From NCBI RefSeq assembly GCF_017161425.1, contig NZ_CP071057.1, forward strand, positions 2,357,501 to 2,421,500: DNA of 64,000 bases, read 5' to 3'. Below the pieces are notes generated by a model, which did no database searches, was not told where the DNA came from, and saw only the letters and a program-made list of their open reading frames with translations. Position numbers and translations under genes: made by a program. Positions 45,217 through 55,485 of this stretch are shown here, piece by piece. Every line of letters starts with the position of its first letter. Position 1 is the stretch's first letter. The stretch is from Marinicauda algicola (GTDB lineage: Bacteria > Pseudomonadota > Alphaproteobacteria > Caulobacterales > Maricaulaceae).

Positions 45217-46019
45217 GGCGCCCGCCCTTCACCCCCTTCCTCGCCGGGCCGCCGGATTTCCAGGTCGGGCTGAAACCCATCGCGCCCGAAGACTGGCTGC
45301 TGCCCGACAGCGAGGCCTCCATCCTCGCCTGGCGCCAGGAGCTGATCGCCCGCGAGCCGGACTGCTATCGCCGCGATCCGGCCTTCGGCGCAGCCGAGGC
45401 GGAAGCGGCCCGGCTCGTCCTCAAGGCGGCCGGGGCCGCACTCCCCGAAGTGCCTGCCCTGCCCGAAGCCGCCACCCACGTCAGCGACGATCTCGTCGTG
45501 CTGCACCGCGACGCGGCGGGCAACTGGCGGGTCGGCGCGATCCTGCTGACGAGCCCCACCTTCTTCTCGGCCGGCCACGCCTTTGAGAAAGGGCTCGAGG
45601 CGCTGCACGCCCCGGTGCCGGACGGCAGCCGCCTCGCACACCGCATCGCGCGCGTGTTCGACGGGCTGCGCGAGGGGCTGGTCCTGGAACGCTTCAACTG
45701 GACGCTCCAGGCCGGGCCCGACCGCTTCACGCCGGACGGCGAACCGCTGCGTCGGCGCGCCCGGGCCGCCGCTCCGGACGCGGCGGAGTCCCTCCTCCAC
45801 CTGCGCGTCGAGCGCCAGACAATCGCGCGCCTGCCGCGAAGCGGCGGCGTGCTCTTCACCATCCGCGTCGCGATCGATCCGGTGGCCGCGATTGCGCCTG
45901 CCCACCGCGCGGCGCTCGCCGCCGCCTGGCGCGGCATTTCCCCGGCGGGCTTCGCCTACAAGAACTGGCAGGCGGTCGATCCGCTGGCGCAGGCGCTGTT
46001 CCGGCGCTGGGGCGTGTGA
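45213..46019 (+). CDS. DUF3445 family protein (heme-dependent oxidative N-demethylase-like)
   Basis: This 268-residue protein matches the DUF3445/HODM alpha-subunit pattern: LKPIAPEDWLLPD near the start, VSDDLVVLHRD, HAPVPDGSRLA, LERFNWTLQAG and the C-terminal LLHLRVERQTIARLPRSGGVLFTIR. In characterised relatives this domain binds heme and oxidatively demethylates methylamines. Whether this one is catalytic is unknown, since no beta or gamma subunit lies nearby. It overlaps the VanZ-like gene upstream and is followed by a terminator. Confidence 0.8.
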   Translation: MRRPPFTPFLAGPPDFQVGLKPIAPEDWLLPDSEASILAWRQELIAREPDCYRRDPAFGAAEAEAARLVLKAAGAALPEVPALPEAATHVSDDLVVLHRDAAGNWRVGAILLTSPTFFSAGHAFEKGLEALHAPVPDGSRLAHRIARVFDGLREGLVLERFNWTLQAGPDRFTPDGEPLRRRARAAAPDAAESLLHLRVERQTIARLPRSGGVLFTIRVAIDPVAAIAPAHRAALAAAWRGISPAGFAYKNWQAVDPLAQALFRRWGV

Positions 46020-46021
46020 AA

Positions 46022-46047
46022 AAGCCCCGGCGTCTCCGCCGGGGCTT
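46022..46047. terminator. Bidirectional terminator between DUF3445 gene and AGCS gene
   Basis: AAGCCCCGGC (46022-46031) and GCCGGGGCTT (46038-46047) form a perfect 10-bp stem with a 6-base loop, 3 bases after the DUF3445 stop. A-rich sequence on the left and T-rich on the right let it serve both convergent genes. Confidence 0.7.
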
Positions 46048-46071
46048 CGTCATGCGCGCGGGAGCAAGAGC

Positions 46072-47766
46072 CTAGCTCTTGCCCTCCGGCGTCTGGTCGC
46101 TCGCGCTGGGCGCCGGCATGGGCGTCTCGTGCTCTTCCAGCTTGTGGTCGCCGGCATCGCCCGGCCGCGCTCCGTGCCGCTTCGCGATGGCGAAGATCGT
46201 ACCGGAAAGCGCCAGGAGCGCGATCAGGTTGGGGGCGGCCATCATGCCGTTGCCGATCGAGGCGACGGTCCAGGCAAGATCGTTGGTCCAGATCGCGCCG
46301 ATGAAGACCACGACGCACCACATCACCCGATAGGGGATGATCAGCGCCGTGCCGGTCATGAACTCCAGCGCCCGCTCGCCATAGAGCGCCCAGCCCAGGA
46401 TCGTGGTGAAGGCGAACACCATCAGGCCGAAGGTGACGATCCACTCCCCGCGCGGCAGGGCGGCGCCGAAGGCCTGCGCGGTGACATCGGCCGCCGAGGC
46501 GATGCCCGACGCCCAGACGCGCTCGGTGCTGCCGACGACGGAATGGTCGGTCGCCGCCTCGAACGCGATGGGATCGATCTCCTGGCCGGCCGCCTGGCAG
46601 GCCTGGAGCGCCTGGACGACCTGTGCGCCGCCCTCCGAGATGGGTCCCTCCCGATTGGGCAGGTCGGTCTGCGGCGCCCAGGCGAAGAGCTGGGTCGCGC
46701 TGACGCCCTCGGGCAGGACGAGATTGCCCTGCGCCTGGCACTGGCCGAGTGCGGCCCGGGCCGGATTGTAGGCGAAATTGCCCGTGGCCGTCAGGATGAC
46801 GAGCGCCGTCATGGTGCAGACCACGATCGTGTCGATGAAGGGGCTCAGCATGGCGATCGAGCCCTGGCGGTGCGGGTTGCGCGTGCGCGCGCTGGCGTGC
46901 GCGATGGCTGCCGAGCCCAGGCCCGCCTCGTTGGAGAAACTGCCCCGGTTGGCGCCTTCGCGGATCGCCGCGGCGAAGGCCGCGCCGAAGAAGCCGCCGA
47001 CGGCCGCGGTACCGGAGAAGGCATTGGAGAAGATCGAGGCGAAGGCGGCCGGGACCGCCTCGGCGTTGGCCATCAGCACGACCAGCGAGCCGCCGATATA
47101 GGCGATCGCCATGACCGGCACGAGCACCGAGGCCACGCGCGCGATCGACTTCACCCCGCCGATGATGACGAAGAACACCAGAAGCGCCAGAACGGCGCCT
47201 GCGACGACCTTCGGAATCCCGAGATTGGATTCGAACAGCGCCGCGACCGAGTTCGCCTGCACGAGATTGCCCGTGCCGAAGGCGGCCACCGCCGTGAACA
47301 GGGCGAACAGCCAGGCGAGCCAGATCCACTTCTTCGAAAGCCCGTTCTTGATGTAGTACATCGGGCCGCCGACATGCTCGCCGCGCTTGTCGACCTCGCG
47401 GTAGGTCACGGCCAGCACGGCCTCGGAATATTTCGTCGCCGAGCCGACGAGCGCCGTCATCCACATCCAGAACACCGCGCCGGGGCCGCCGATCGTGATC
47501 GCCGTGGCGACGCCGGCGATATTGCCGGTGCCGATGGTCGCCGACAGGGCGGTGAACAGGGCCGCCAGCGGGGAGATCTCGCCCTCGCTCTCGTCCTCCT
47601 TCTTGGATTTGGAGAACATCATCATGAAGGCCGCCGGCAGGCGGTAGATCGGCATGAATTTCAGGCCGATCGTGAGATAAAGGCCGGTGCCGAAGAGCAG
47701 GGCGACGAGGACCGGGCTCCATACCCAGCCATCGATCGTCACCAGGATCGATTGCAGCTGTTCCAT
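46072..47766 (-). CDS. Sodium:alanine symporter family (AGCS) transporter
   Basis: This 564-residue inner-membrane amino-acid/cation symporter has the AGCS features TALSATIGTGNIAGVATAI, GGPMYYIKNGL, GANRGSFSNEAGLGSAAIAHA and the helix FGLMVFAFTTILGWALYGER. A hydrophilic segment of about 80 residues (around 330-410, with two cysteines) is larger than in most relatives. It probably carries alanine or glycine inward with sodium. It is preceded by a 216-base leader with a hairpin. Confidence 0.92.
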   Translation of the reverse strand: MEQLQSILVTIDGWVWSPVLVALLFGTGLYLTIGLKFMPIYRLPAAFMMMFSKSKKEDESEGEISPLAALFTALSATIGTGNIAGVATAITIGGPGAVFWMWMTALVGSATKYSEAVLAVTYREVDKRGEHVGGPMYYIKNGLSKKWIWLAWLFALFTAVAAFGTGNLVQANSVAALFESNLGIPKVVAGAVLALLVFFVIIGGVKSIARVASVLVPVMAIAYIGGSLVVLMANAEAVPAAFASIFSNAFSGTAAVGGFFGAAFAAAIREGANRGSFSNEAGLGSAAIAHASARTRNPHRQGSIAMLSPFIDTIVVCTMTALVILTATGNFAYNPARAALGQCQAQGNLVLPEGVSATQLFAWAPQTDLPNREGPISEGGAQVVQALQACQAAGQEIDPIAFEAATDHSVVGSTERVWASGIASAADVTAQAFGAALPRGEWIVTFGLMVFAFTTILGWALYGERALEFMTGTALIIPYRVMWCVVVFIGAIWTNDLAWTVASIGNGMMAAPNLIALLALSGTIFAIAKRHGARPGDAGDHKLEEHETPMPAPSASDQTPEGKS

Positions 47767-47892
47767 CTGTCAGGCCCCCTTTGAAAGACCGAGTCCGGGG
47801 CGGGGGCCGTGAAGCGGGCAGCGCAGATCACGGACAAGCCTGCCGGTAGCGGCGCATCTGCGCCGGTCCCGCTGCCTCCTCCCGCTGCCTGC

Positions 47893-47914
47893 CGATCGCG
47901 CTCCCCCGCGATCG
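47893..47914. other. Hairpin in the leader of the AGCS gene
   Basis: CGATCGCG (47893-47900) and CGCGATCG (47907-47914) form a perfect 8-bp stem with a CTCCCC loop in the 216-base gap between the AGCS start and the lipoprotein stop. It may terminate the lipoprotein transcript or structure the AGCS leader. No T tract on the minus strand and no riboswitch pattern that I recognise. Otherwise the gap holds nothing clear. Confidence 0.35.
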
Positions 47915-47982
47915 CAGTTTCTTCTGTGCGCGAACCTTACCCGGATGCGCGCAAATGCAAAGCGTTTCGCTGCACGAGAGGT

Positions 47983-48558
47983 TCACTCCTGCGCGGCGTC
48001 GGGCGCCTCCCCCGGGCTGATCGCGAAGATGCCCCAGGGCCACAGATCGTCGCTCATGCCGGCGAGGGCGCCCCGCTCCCCGCGCGGCCAGACCAGCATG
48101 AGCGGCCCAAGCCCGCCGGTCGCCAGCGGCTCGCCGTCCGCGCGCAGGGCGAGGATCGGCTCGTGGCGCGCGATGAGGTCGGCTTCGACCTCGGCCTGGT
48201 AGCCGTCGAAGGCGGTGAGCACCACCGCCCGGTCCGCGAGTCCCGCCTCGCCGAGCACGTCGGACAGGCGCGGCCCCTCGAATACGCGCTGCGCGCCGCC
48301 GGCTGGGAAGTCGGTCCTGATCTGGCGCCAGCGAAGGCTGGCGAGATCACGCCGGGTAAAGGCCCGCGCCTGGCCGGTCTCTATCCCGTAGGCGGCGTAA
48401 AGGCCCTCGTAAGCGGGCGGCTCCTCGCTCGGCAGTCCGGCGCCGGCCACCGTCAGGATGACCGGGCCGTCGATCTCGACATCCGCGGGCGGCCCGCCGC
48501 AGGCGGCAAGCCAGAACGCGGCGAGGGCGGCGAGGAGGGCGTTGCGGATCGTCGTCAT
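47983..48558 (-). CDS. Lipoprotein with molybdopterin-oxidoreductase-like domain
   Basis: This 191-residue protein has a lipoprotein signal (MTTIRNALLAALAAFWLAAC, lipobox LAAC). Its domain resembles the oxidoreductase molybdopterin-binding fold (VILTVAG, RRDLASLRWRQIRTDFPAG, FEGPRLSDVLGEAGL, LTAFDGYQAEV, LMLVWPRGE). The molybdenum-ligating cysteine is not evident, as in several periplasmic proteins that use the fold without cofactor. Last gene of the rpe-purH run, 35 bases after the hydrolase. The function is not known. Confidence 0.75.
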   Translation of the reverse strand: MTTIRNALLAALAAFWLAACGGPPADVEIDGPVILTVAGAGLPSEEPPAYEGLYAAYGIETGQARAFTRRDLASLRWRQIRTDFPAGGAQRVFEGPRLSDVLGEAGLADRAVVLTAFDGYQAEVEADLIARHEPILALRADGEPLATGGLGPLMLVWPRGERGALAGMSDDLWPWGIFAISPGEAPDAAQE

Positions 48559-48593
48559 TCTGTGAGCTCCGCCGCGGAAAGGACGCGCCGAGT

Positions 48594-49469
48594 TTACTGC
48601 GCGGTGTCGTCCGCGGCCAGACCGGTTTCGGGCGCGAGGCGGACGGCGAGCCACTCCCGGAAGCGGGCATGAGCGTCCCGCGCCGCCTGCGCGTCGTACT
48701 CCATGCGCGGATCCCAGGGCTGGTCGGGCGCATCGAAGGCGTGGGTGAGGCCGGGATAGAGCGTCCAGCGGATACGCGCACCGCCGGCGTCCCACGCCTC
48801 GAACAGGCCCTTGCAGTCGTCCGGATCGGCGACCGCGTCTCGCTCGACGAGCCAGGCGCGGATCGCGAGGTCCCCGGGCATGGGGTGGGAATCGGCACGG
48901 ATGATACCGCCGCAATAGGGGTAGATCAGCAGCATGCCCGCGACGCCGGACAGCGCGCCCTGCGGCAGCGTCTCGAAGCCTGGCGGAGGCGTGGACGTGG
49001 CCACGTAGCTCGCCGCGTCGAGTAGGGTCCAGCCGCCATGGCTCCAGCCCGCGAGGGCGACCCGGTCCGGGTCCAGGCGCTCGTCTGCGCGCACGATCTC
49101 GAGCGCCGCGAGCACGTCGCCGGCCCGCTCCTGCCCGCGCAGCCGGAGCGCGGTGCACACGGTCAGGCGCGCCGCGAGCCGGCCGATGCCGCGGGCGGCA
49201 TGGGAGTCCACGATCACGGCCGCGACGCCCTCGGCCTTCGCCGCGTCCGCATAGTCCTGCTGGACCTGCTGCACGCCGCCGCAGCCGGAAAACAGCAGCA
49301 CCGAGGCGGCCGGTCCATCGGCGCCCTCGGGAAGCTGGATGTCGACATGGGGCTGCAGGCGGGCGATGCGGCCCGCCAGGCCGTCGCCGCGGGCGGGCGC
49401 CAGGGCGAACCCGGCCACCGCCCCGGCCAGCGCGAGCGATGCGAGGACGGCGGCGGCGCGGGCTTTCAT
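48594..49469 (-). CDS. Exported dienelactone-hydrolase-like protein
   Basis: This 291-residue protein has a signal peptide (MKARAAAVLASLALAGAVAG) and an alpha/beta-hydrolase domain. The nucleophile elbow is AGWSHGGWTLLDAASY, the acid probably VERDAVADPDDC, and the histidine GLTHAFDAPD. It resembles the dienelactone hydrolase group, but the usual Cys nucleophile is replaced by Ser. The substrate is unknown. It starts 9 bases after the purH stop and is probably co-transcribed with it. Confidence 0.8.
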   Translation of the reverse strand: MKARAAAVLASLALAGAVAGFALAPARGDGLAGRIARLQPHVDIQLPEGADGPAASVLLFSGCGGVQQVQQDYADAAKAEGVAAVIVDSHAARGIGRLAARLTVCTALRLRGQERAGDVLAALEIVRADERLDPDRVALAGWSHGGWTLLDAASYVATSTPPPGFETLPQGALSGVAGMLLIYPYCGGIIRADSHPMPGDLAIRAWLVERDAVADPDDCKGLFEAWDAGGARIRWTLYPGLTHAFDAPDQPWDPRMEYDAQAARDAHARFREWLAVRLAPETGLAADDTAQ

Positions 49470-49478
49470 CGCGCGCTC

Positions 49479-51074
49479 CTAGTGACGGAAATGGCGCATG
49501 CCGGTGAAGACCATGGCGATGCCCGCCTGGTTGGCGGCATCGATCACCTCCTCGTCGCGGATCGAGCCGCCCGGCTGGATGATGGCCGTCGCCCCGGCTT
49601 CGATCGCGGCCTGCACCCCGTCGGCGAAGGGGAAGAAGGCGTCCGAAGCGCACACCGAGCCCTCGGTTGCCGGCGCGTCCCACTTGTTCTCGCGCGCGGC
49701 CTCCTCGGCCTTGCGGAAGGCGAGGCGCGCGGCTTCCAGCCGGCTCGTCTGCCCCATGCCGATACCGGCCGTCGCGCGGTTCTTGGCGTAGACTATGGCA
49801 TTCGACTTGACGTGCTTGACCACGGTCCAGGCGAACAGGAGATCGGCCATCTCGCTCTCGCTCGGAGCGCGCTCGGTGACGATCTTCAGGTCCTTCTGCG
49901 TCACGCGGCCGATATCGCGCTCCTGCACGAGCAGGCCGCCGGCGACCGATTTCACGCTCCAGCCGGGCTGGGTCCGGTCGGGCAGGCCGCCGGTCAGCAG
50001 AACGCGCAGATTCTTCTTGCCGGACAGGATCTCGAGCGCGGCCTCGTCGGCATCGGGCGCGATCACCACCTCGGTGAAGATACGCGCGACGGCGTCGGCG
50101 GTCTGCGCATCGAGCGTGCGGTTGAGCGCGACGATGCCACCGAAGGCCGACACCGGATCGGCGGCGAGCGCGTTCTCGTAGGCTTCGGCGAGCGTGCCCG
50201 CGACCGCCGCGCCGCACGGATTGGCGTGCTTGACGATAACCGCGGCCGCCTCGGTCCCGGCGTCGAACTCGGCCGCGAGCTCGAGCGCGGCATCGGCGTC
50301 GGCGATATTGTTGAAGGAGAGTTCCTTGCCCTGGACCTGGCGCGCCGTGGCGACGCCCGGCCGGGCCTCCGCCACCGCGTAGAGGCCGGCCTTCTGGTGC
50401 GGGTTCTCGCCGTAGCGCAGCGCCGACAGGCGCGGACCGCCCTCGGTGAAATAGTCGCGGGCCGGCTCCTCGACATCGCCGGCGAGGCGATGGGCGATGG
50501 CGGTATCGTAGGCTGCCGTGCGCGAGAAGGCCTTGGCGGCGAGCTTGCGGCGCAGGGCGAGCGGGGTCTGGCCGTCGTGCCTGTCCATGGCGGCGAGCAC
50601 CGCGTCGAGATCCTCGCCCTCGACGCAGACGCAGACATGGGCGTGGTTCTTCGCCGCCGCGCGGATCATGGCCGGCCCGCCGACATCGATCTTGGCGATG
50701 CAGTCCTTCAGGTCGGCGCCGGAGGCAACCGCCTCCTCGAACGGATAGAGGTTGACCATGAGCAGGTCGATCTGCGGGATGGCATGGCTCGCCATGGCTT
50801 CGACGTCGCCGCGCTCCTCGCGCCGGGCGAGCAGGCCGCCATGGATGCGCGGGTGCAGCGTCTTCACCCGCCCGTCCATCATCTCGGGATACTCGGTGAT
50901 CTCCGAGGCGTCGCGGGCCTTCACCCCGGCCTCGGTCAGCGCCTTCAGCGTCCCGCCCGTGGAGATGATCTCGACGCCCGCCTTCGCGAGACGCCGTGCG
51001 CGCTCGACCAGGCCGGACTTGTCGGAGACCGAGATCAGCGCGCGCTTGACGGGATAGAGATCGGTTTCAGCCAT
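49479..51074 (-). CDS. purH: Bifunctional AICAR transformylase / IMP cyclohydrolase
   Basis: PurH catalyses the last two steps of purine biosynthesis in the cytoplasm. The 531 residues have an N-terminal IMP cyclohydrolase domain ([32 protein letters not shown]). The C-terminal transformylase domain contains [24 protein letters not shown] and [10 protein letters not shown]. In alphaproteobacteria purH is often downstream of a heparinase-family gene; here a CapD-like gene lies between them. Confidence 0.96.
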   Translation of the reverse strand: MAETDLYPVKRALISVSDKSGLVERARRLAKAGVEIISTGGTLKALTEAGVKARDASEITEYPEMMDGRVKTLHPRIHGGLLARREERGDVEAMASHAIPQIDLLMVNLYPFEEAVASGADLKDCIAKIDVGGPAMIRAAAKNHAHVCVCVEGEDLDAVLAAMDRHDGQTPLALRRKLAAKAFSRTAAYDTAIAHRLAGDVEEPARDYFTEGGPRLSALRYGENPHQKAGLYAVAEARPGVATARQVQGKELSFNNIADADAALELAAEFDAGTEAAAVIVKHANPCGAAVAGTLAEAYENALAADPVSAFGGIVALNRTLDAQTADAVARIFTEVVIAPDADEAALEILSGKKNLRVLLTGGLPDRTQPGWSVKSVAGGLLVQERDIGRVTQKDLKIVTERAPSESEMADLLFAWTVVKHVKSNAIVYAKNRATAGIGMGQTSRLEAARLAFRKAEEAARENKWDAPATEGSVCASDAFFPFADGVQAAIEAGATAIIQPGGSIRDEEVIDAANQAGIAMVFTGMRHFRH

Positions 51075-51129
51075 GAGGGGAGGGCTCCGGACCTGTGACC
51101 AGCGTTGGAAAGGGGCGCACCTAGCACTT

Positions 51130-53064
51130 CTACTCGCCTGCCGAAAGCCGCCCGCCCAGCGTTGCCACGCCGTCGGGCAGGCCGAGCGCGACGATCGACT
51201 CCAGCGCCGCGCGCACCGCGGCATCGTCGCGCGCGTGGGCGGCCAGACGCAAGGCTTCGAGCTGGCCGGCGAGCACCTCGAGAGGCACGCTCCGGCCGGT
51301 CACCGACAGGACGCCCTCCGTCGGCGAGGCATCGAGGCGCTCGAAGCCGTAGGTCAGCGATTCGTGCAGCTTCTCGCCGGGTCTGAGGCCGGTGTATTCG
51401 AGCGCGATGTCGCGGCCCGGCTCCTTGCCGCGCAGGCGGATGAGCTGACGGGCGAGGCGGGCGATCGGCACCGGCTCGCCCATGTCGAGCACGAAGAGCG
51501 AGCCCTGCGCGCTGGCCCCGCTCGCGCACTGCGCCCCGGCTTCCAGCACGAGGCTCGCCGCCTCGTTGACGGTCATGAAATAGCGCGTCGTCTCCGGGTG
51601 GGTCACGGTCACCGGGCCGCCCGATTCGATCTGGCGCTCGAACAGCGGCACCACCGATCCGGTCGAGGCGAGAACATTGCCGAAGCGCACGGCCGACAGG
51701 CGAGTGCTGCCGGCCTCCGCGGCCCGCGCGCCGACGAAGATCTCGGCCACCCGCTTGGTCGCGCCCATCACGCTGGTGGGATCGACCGCCTTGTCGGTGG
51801 AGATCAGGACGAAGGCCTCGGCACCGGCCTCGATCGCCTGCTCGATCACCGCGATTGTGCCGAACACGTTGGTCCGCGCGGCCTCGCTGGCGTTCACCTC
51901 CATGAGGGGGACGTGCTTGAGCGCGGCGGCGTGCAGGACCACTTCCGGGCGATGGCGCTCGAACACGTCGCGCAGGGCCGCCTCGTCGCGGATGTCGCAG
52001 AGCACGGGCGACCAGTGCGGCGCAGCCTCGAGCCGGCGCATCTCCATGTCGATCTCGTAGAGATGGGATTCGGCGGCATCCAGCAGGATGAGTTCGGCCG
52101 GTGCACAGCGCGCGGCCTGGCGCACGAGTTCGCCGCCGATCGTACCGCCGGCCCCCGTCACGAGAATGCGCTTGCCCGCGAGGAGCCGGCGGGCGCCGCC
52201 GCGGGCCAGCCGGCGCGGCGGGCGCGAGAGCAGGTCGGCAGCTTCCACCTGGGTGAAGGCCGAGGCGCCCTGGCCGCGGCGGGCGCGGGTCAGGCTTGCC
52301 CCCGTGCGGCCGGCGACGCGGGCGCAGAGATTGACGAGGTCGGCCTCCGGATCGGGGTCGGCGAGCACGATGCGCACAGGTCCCTCGCCGCGTCCCCGGG
52401 CGAGCCGGACCGCGCGTTCCAGATCCTGCGGGCCGCCGATCACCGGTACGCCGAGCAGGGCACGCCCGGCCATCTCGCCGCTGGATTCGATCACGGCGCG
52501 GAAGCGGAAGACAGGGCCGCCGGCGCGCCGGTACTGCTCGCGCAGGACCTCGGCGATGCGCTCTCCCTCGCCGATCAGCACCGCGAAGGGCGCATCGCGG
52601 CTCTCGGTGCGGAACAGCGATTTGAGGTCGCCGGAACGCCACGCCGCCGAGGCGATGCGCGGCACGATCAGCGCCGCGGCCATCAGCGGGATGGAGATGA
52701 TCAGGCTCGAGCGCGGAAAGTCGGCGAGCCGCGTGATGATGAAGAAGATCGGCAGGAAGACGAGATGGGCGAGCAGGACCGCCTGGATCACCCGGACCAC
52801 GTCGTTGATCGCGGTGTAGCGCCACAGCGCGCGATTCACGCCGAGGATCGGGAAGATGACGATGCAGACCGCGGTGAACAATCCGGTCGCCATCCACTCG
52901 ACGGCACCGGGCGGTTCTCCGGCCGGATGCAGCAGATAGCGCAGCGTGATGCTGGCGTACATGGAGGCCGCGCCGGCCAGTATGTCGTAGCCGAGCACGA
53001 GCAGCGGGGAGACGCTGCGCCGGTGCGACGGCCTGTCGTTGGACGGTTGCGGCGCTATCGTCAT
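51130..53064 (-). CDS. Polysaccharide biosynthesis NDP-sugar 4,6-dehydratase/epimerase (CapD/WbpM-like)
   Basis: This 644-residue membrane protein has four N-terminal helices (residues about 20-140) and a CoA-binding-like middle. The SDR-type catalytic domain has [14 protein letters not shown] (about 350) and [17 protein letters not shown], which carries the Lys and the Met that replaces the usual Tyr in the long WbpM/FlaA1 class. It would convert a UDP-sugar at the cytoplasmic face for O-antigen or capsule. No glycosyltransferase is next to it. It lies 8 bases after the heparinase gene. Confidence 0.88.
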   Translation of the reverse strand: MTIAPQPSNDRPSHRRSVSPLLVLGYDILAGAASMYASITLRYLLHPAGEPPGAVEWMATGLFTAVCIVIFPILGVNRALWRYTAINDVVRVIQAVLLAHLVFLPIFFIITRLADFPRSSLIISIPLMAAALIVPRIASAAWRSGDLKSLFRTESRDAPFAVLIGEGERIAEVLREQYRRAGGPVFRFRAVIESSGEMAGRALLGVPVIGGPQDLERAVRLARGRGEGPVRIVLADPDPEADLVNLCARVAGRTGASLTRARRGQGASAFTQVEAADLLSRPPRRLARGGARRLLAGKRILVTGAGGTIGGELVRQAARCAPAELILLDAAESHLYEIDMEMRRLEAAPHWSPVLCDIRDEAALRDVFERHRPEVVLHAAALKHVPLMEVNASEAARTNVFGTIAVIEQAIEAGAEAFVLISTDKAVDPTSVMGATKRVAEIFVGARAAEAGSTRLSAVRFGNVLASTGSVVPLFERQIESGGPVTVTHPETTRYFMTVNEAASLVLEAGAQCASGASAQGSLFVLDMGEPVPIARLARQLIRLRGKEPGRDIALEYTGLRPGEKLHESLTYGFERLDASPTEGVLSVTGRSVPLEVLAGQLEALRLAAHARDDAAVRAALESIVALGLPDGVATLGGRLSAGE

Positions 53065-53072
53065 CTGCCCCT

Positions 53073-54821
53073 CTAGCCGGCGCTGCCCATGCGCCCGAGC
53101 CGCTGGAAGGCCCAGCGCACCCGGTTCGGCGGCCGGTCACCCCCACCATAGGGCTCCGCATCTCCGGAGACCACCAGTTGTGTCGAGCGCTGCGGCGGCG
53201 CCCCCGCCGCCAGGTAGACGGAGCGCTCGAGCCTTACCGTGCCCCCATCGGTGCGAAAACGCCAGCCCTCTCCGTTCGGCTGCACGAGCAGGGCGCTGAG
53301 CGCATCGCGCGACAGCGAGGCCCGCACCTCGGGGTGGAGGTGAAAGCGTATGGCGAAGGTATAGCGCTGTTCGGGGTCTTCGGGCGGCCCGTCCTCGACC
53401 GGCCGGAACAGCCCGTCCTCGCCCCTCAGATCGCCGCCGTCGGCGGCCAGGAAGAGCCGCCGGCGCAAGGAGAGGCCGAAGCGCTTGCGGTAACCGTCAT
53501 GGGTGGCCTCCAGCCAGATGCCCATGTCTTCCTCGTTGCGGCGCGCCTTGACAGGGTCGGGTCCGCTGACGACGCGCGGTCCGAGCAGGCGCCGCTTCCA
53601 GCCCGGCTGCAGCAGCCGCGCCGAGGAGGTTTCTTCCAGGGTGAGCACCGAATGGGCTGCGGTGGCGCGCACCGGCTCGCGCCAGGAGCCGGGCTGGTCC
53701 TCGCTCCACCCGCAATTGACCACGAGCTTGCCCCCGGGCGTGGCCATCTCGAAGGCGAGCGCGCTGGCATGGCTCTCCGCGGCATGGGCGCCGGGCGGCG
53801 GCCCTGCACCGTCCAGGATCACGCTGACCCCGCCCGCGCTGGCGCGCTGATAGCCCGAATGGGGCGCGACGTTGAAGCTGCGCCGGCCGGCCTCGCACAG
53901 CGTCAGCGCCGCCGAGATGGCGCGTGAATCGCCTTCCCCGCCGCCGTGGAAGGCCGCCAGGTCCGATCCGGTGATCAGGCAGAACCGGACGAACGGCGCG
54001 AGGCGGTCGAGTGCCCGGCGGACCTCCGCGTCGAGCGCGACGCCCCGCCGCGCCGCAGCCTCGTCGAGCACGGCGAGGTCGACGAGCGTCTCCGCGGCGG
54101 CCTGCGGATTGCGGCTGACATGCCCGCCATCCGGCAGGATCTGGGATTTCAGCACCGCGCCGAGCGCGGCGTTGGCGTCCTTCAGCACGCCGGCTTCGAG
54201 ATCGAGGCTCACCGCGGCGAGCGCCAAGCTCGTCACCGCGTGCAGGCGGTCGCGATTGTTCTCCATCAGCGGCAGGGCGCGGCGCAGCCGGCGCACCATG
54301 CGCCCGAGCGCGCCCAGGCGCCTCGCCTCGGCAGCCGCATCGTCGTCGGCGAGGAGATCCGGACCGGCGGCGAGCCAGGCGCGCAGGCGGCGCGCCGTCA
54401 CGGTCGGACTCCAGGCGAACCAGTTCCAGTGACCGAACTGCTCGATCCAGTCGTCGGTGAGCGTGCGCGCGAACTGGCGCGCCTCGGCATCCTTCACGCT
54501 CAGCAGGTCGGTGAGCCAGTCGAAGCCGTGCAGCGCCGCGGCGAAGCGCCGCGACGGGGCGGGACGGGCCCAGATGCTGTCGCCCGGCGCGAGCTGCAGC
54601 GTGTCGCCGGCGAGCGTGAAGCGATGGGACAGCAGCGCGGCGCCGCGCGCCGGATCGCCCTGGCGCAGGCGCTCGAGCTCGGTCCGGATCGCCGACGGAG
54701 CCGGCCCGGACAGCACCAGCATGCGCCAGGGCGGGGCGGCGTTGGCGAAATCGGACATCTCCCGGCGGGCGAGCCGGACCAGGGCCTTGGCGAGTTCGCC
54801 GGTCGTGACGTGCTCGCCCAT
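53073..54821 (-). CDS. Heparinase II/III family protein
   Basis: This 582-residue protein has an N-terminal all-helical (alpha/alpha toroid) region of about 300 residues and a beta-rich heparinase II/III C-terminal domain. The latter includes FHGGGEGDSRAISAAL, HSGYQRASAGGVSVILDGAG and LVVNCGWSEDQPGSWREPVRATAAHSVLTLEET, all family marks. Such proteins cleave uronate-containing polymers, but alphaproteobacterial members next to purH are uncharacterised. No signal peptide is seen. It follows rpe by 7 bases. Confidence 0.86.
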   Translation of the reverse strand: MGEHVTTGELAKALVRLARREMSDFANAAPPWRMLVLSGPAPSAIRTELERLRQGDPARGAALLSHRFTLAGDTLQLAPGDSIWARPAPSRRFAAALHGFDWLTDLLSVKDAEARQFARTLTDDWIEQFGHWNWFAWSPTVTARRLRAWLAAGPDLLADDDAAAEARRLGALGRMVRRLRRALPLMENNRDRLHAVTSLALAAVSLDLEAGVLKDANAALGAVLKSQILPDGGHVSRNPQAAAETLVDLAVLDEAAARRGVALDAEVRRALDRLAPFVRFCLITGSDLAAFHGGGEGDSRAISAALTLCEAGRRSFNVAPHSGYQRASAGGVSVILDGAGPPPGAHAAESHASALAFEMATPGGKLVVNCGWSEDQPGSWREPVRATAAHSVLTLEETSSARLLQPGWKRRLLGPRVVSGPDPVKARRNEEDMGIWLEATHDGYRKRFGLSLRRRLFLAADGGDLRGEDGLFRPVEDGPPEDPEQRYTFAIRFHLHPEVRASLSRDALSALLVQPNGEGWRFRTDGGTVRLERSVYLAAGAPPQRSTQLVVSGDAEPYGGGDRPPNRVRWAFQRLGRMGSAG

Positions 54822-54828
54822 CGCCGCG

Positions 54829-55485
54829 TCAGCGTCCCCTCAGCGCCGCGATGTTCTCGCGATAGCGCTGCGCACCGCCCCGGAAGACCGCCGATCCGGC
54901 GACGAGCGCGTCCGCGCCTGCATCGACGCACTGGCGCGCCGTGTCCGGATTGATGCCGCCATCGACCTCGATCAGCGTGTCGAGCCCGCGCCGGTCGATC
55001 TGCTTCCTGAGCGCCTCGATCTTGCGCAGCTGGCCGGAGATGAAGCTCTGTCCGCCGAAGCCGGGATTGACGCTCATTACCAGCACCAGGTCGAGATCCT
55101 CCAGGACATGGTCGATCGCCTCCAGCGGCGTGGAGGGATTGAGCGCCGCGCCGGCCTTCGCCCCGCTCGCCCTGATGGTCTGGACGGTACGGTGAAAGTG
55201 CGGCCCGGCTTCCGGGTGCGCGGTGATGAGGTCGGCGCCGGCCTCGCGGAAGGCGTCGATATAGGGGTCGACCGGAGCGATCATCAGATGGACGTCGAAG
55301 GGCTTCTTCGACCAGGTGCGGATCGCCTTCATCACCGCCGGCCCGAAGCTGAGATTGGGCACGTAGTGACCGTCCATGACGTCGATGTGGATCCAGTCCG
55401 CACCGGCCTCGTCGACCGCGCGGACCTCCTCGCCGAGGCGGGCGAAATCGGCCGACAGGATGGAGGGCGAGATGATCGGGGCCAT
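54829..55485 (-). CDS. rpe: Ribulose-phosphate 3-epimerase
   Basis: Rpe interconverts ribulose-5-phosphate and xylulose-5-phosphate in the pentose phosphate pathway. The 218 residues form a TIM barrel with [43 protein letters not shown] and [10 protein letters not shown], all metal- and phosphate-binding signatures. First gene of the minus-strand run rpe > heparinase > capD-like > purH. Confidence 0.95.
   Translation of the reverse strand: MAPIISPSILSADFARLGEEVRAVDEAGADWIHIDVMDGHYVPNLSFGPAVMKAIRTWSKKPFDVHLMIAPVDPYIDAFREAGADLITAHPEAGPHFHRTVQTIRASGAKAGAALNPSTPLEAIDHVLEDLDLVLVMSVNPGFGGQSFISGQLRKIEALRKQIDRRGLDTLIEVDGGINPDTARQCVDAGADALVAGSAVFRGGAQRYRENIAALRGR

Noticed and set aside
47767-47982. 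Possible riboswitch before the AGCS symporter
   Set aside because: Only one simple hairpin was found; the sequence blocks of the glycine riboswitch or any other class I know are not present.
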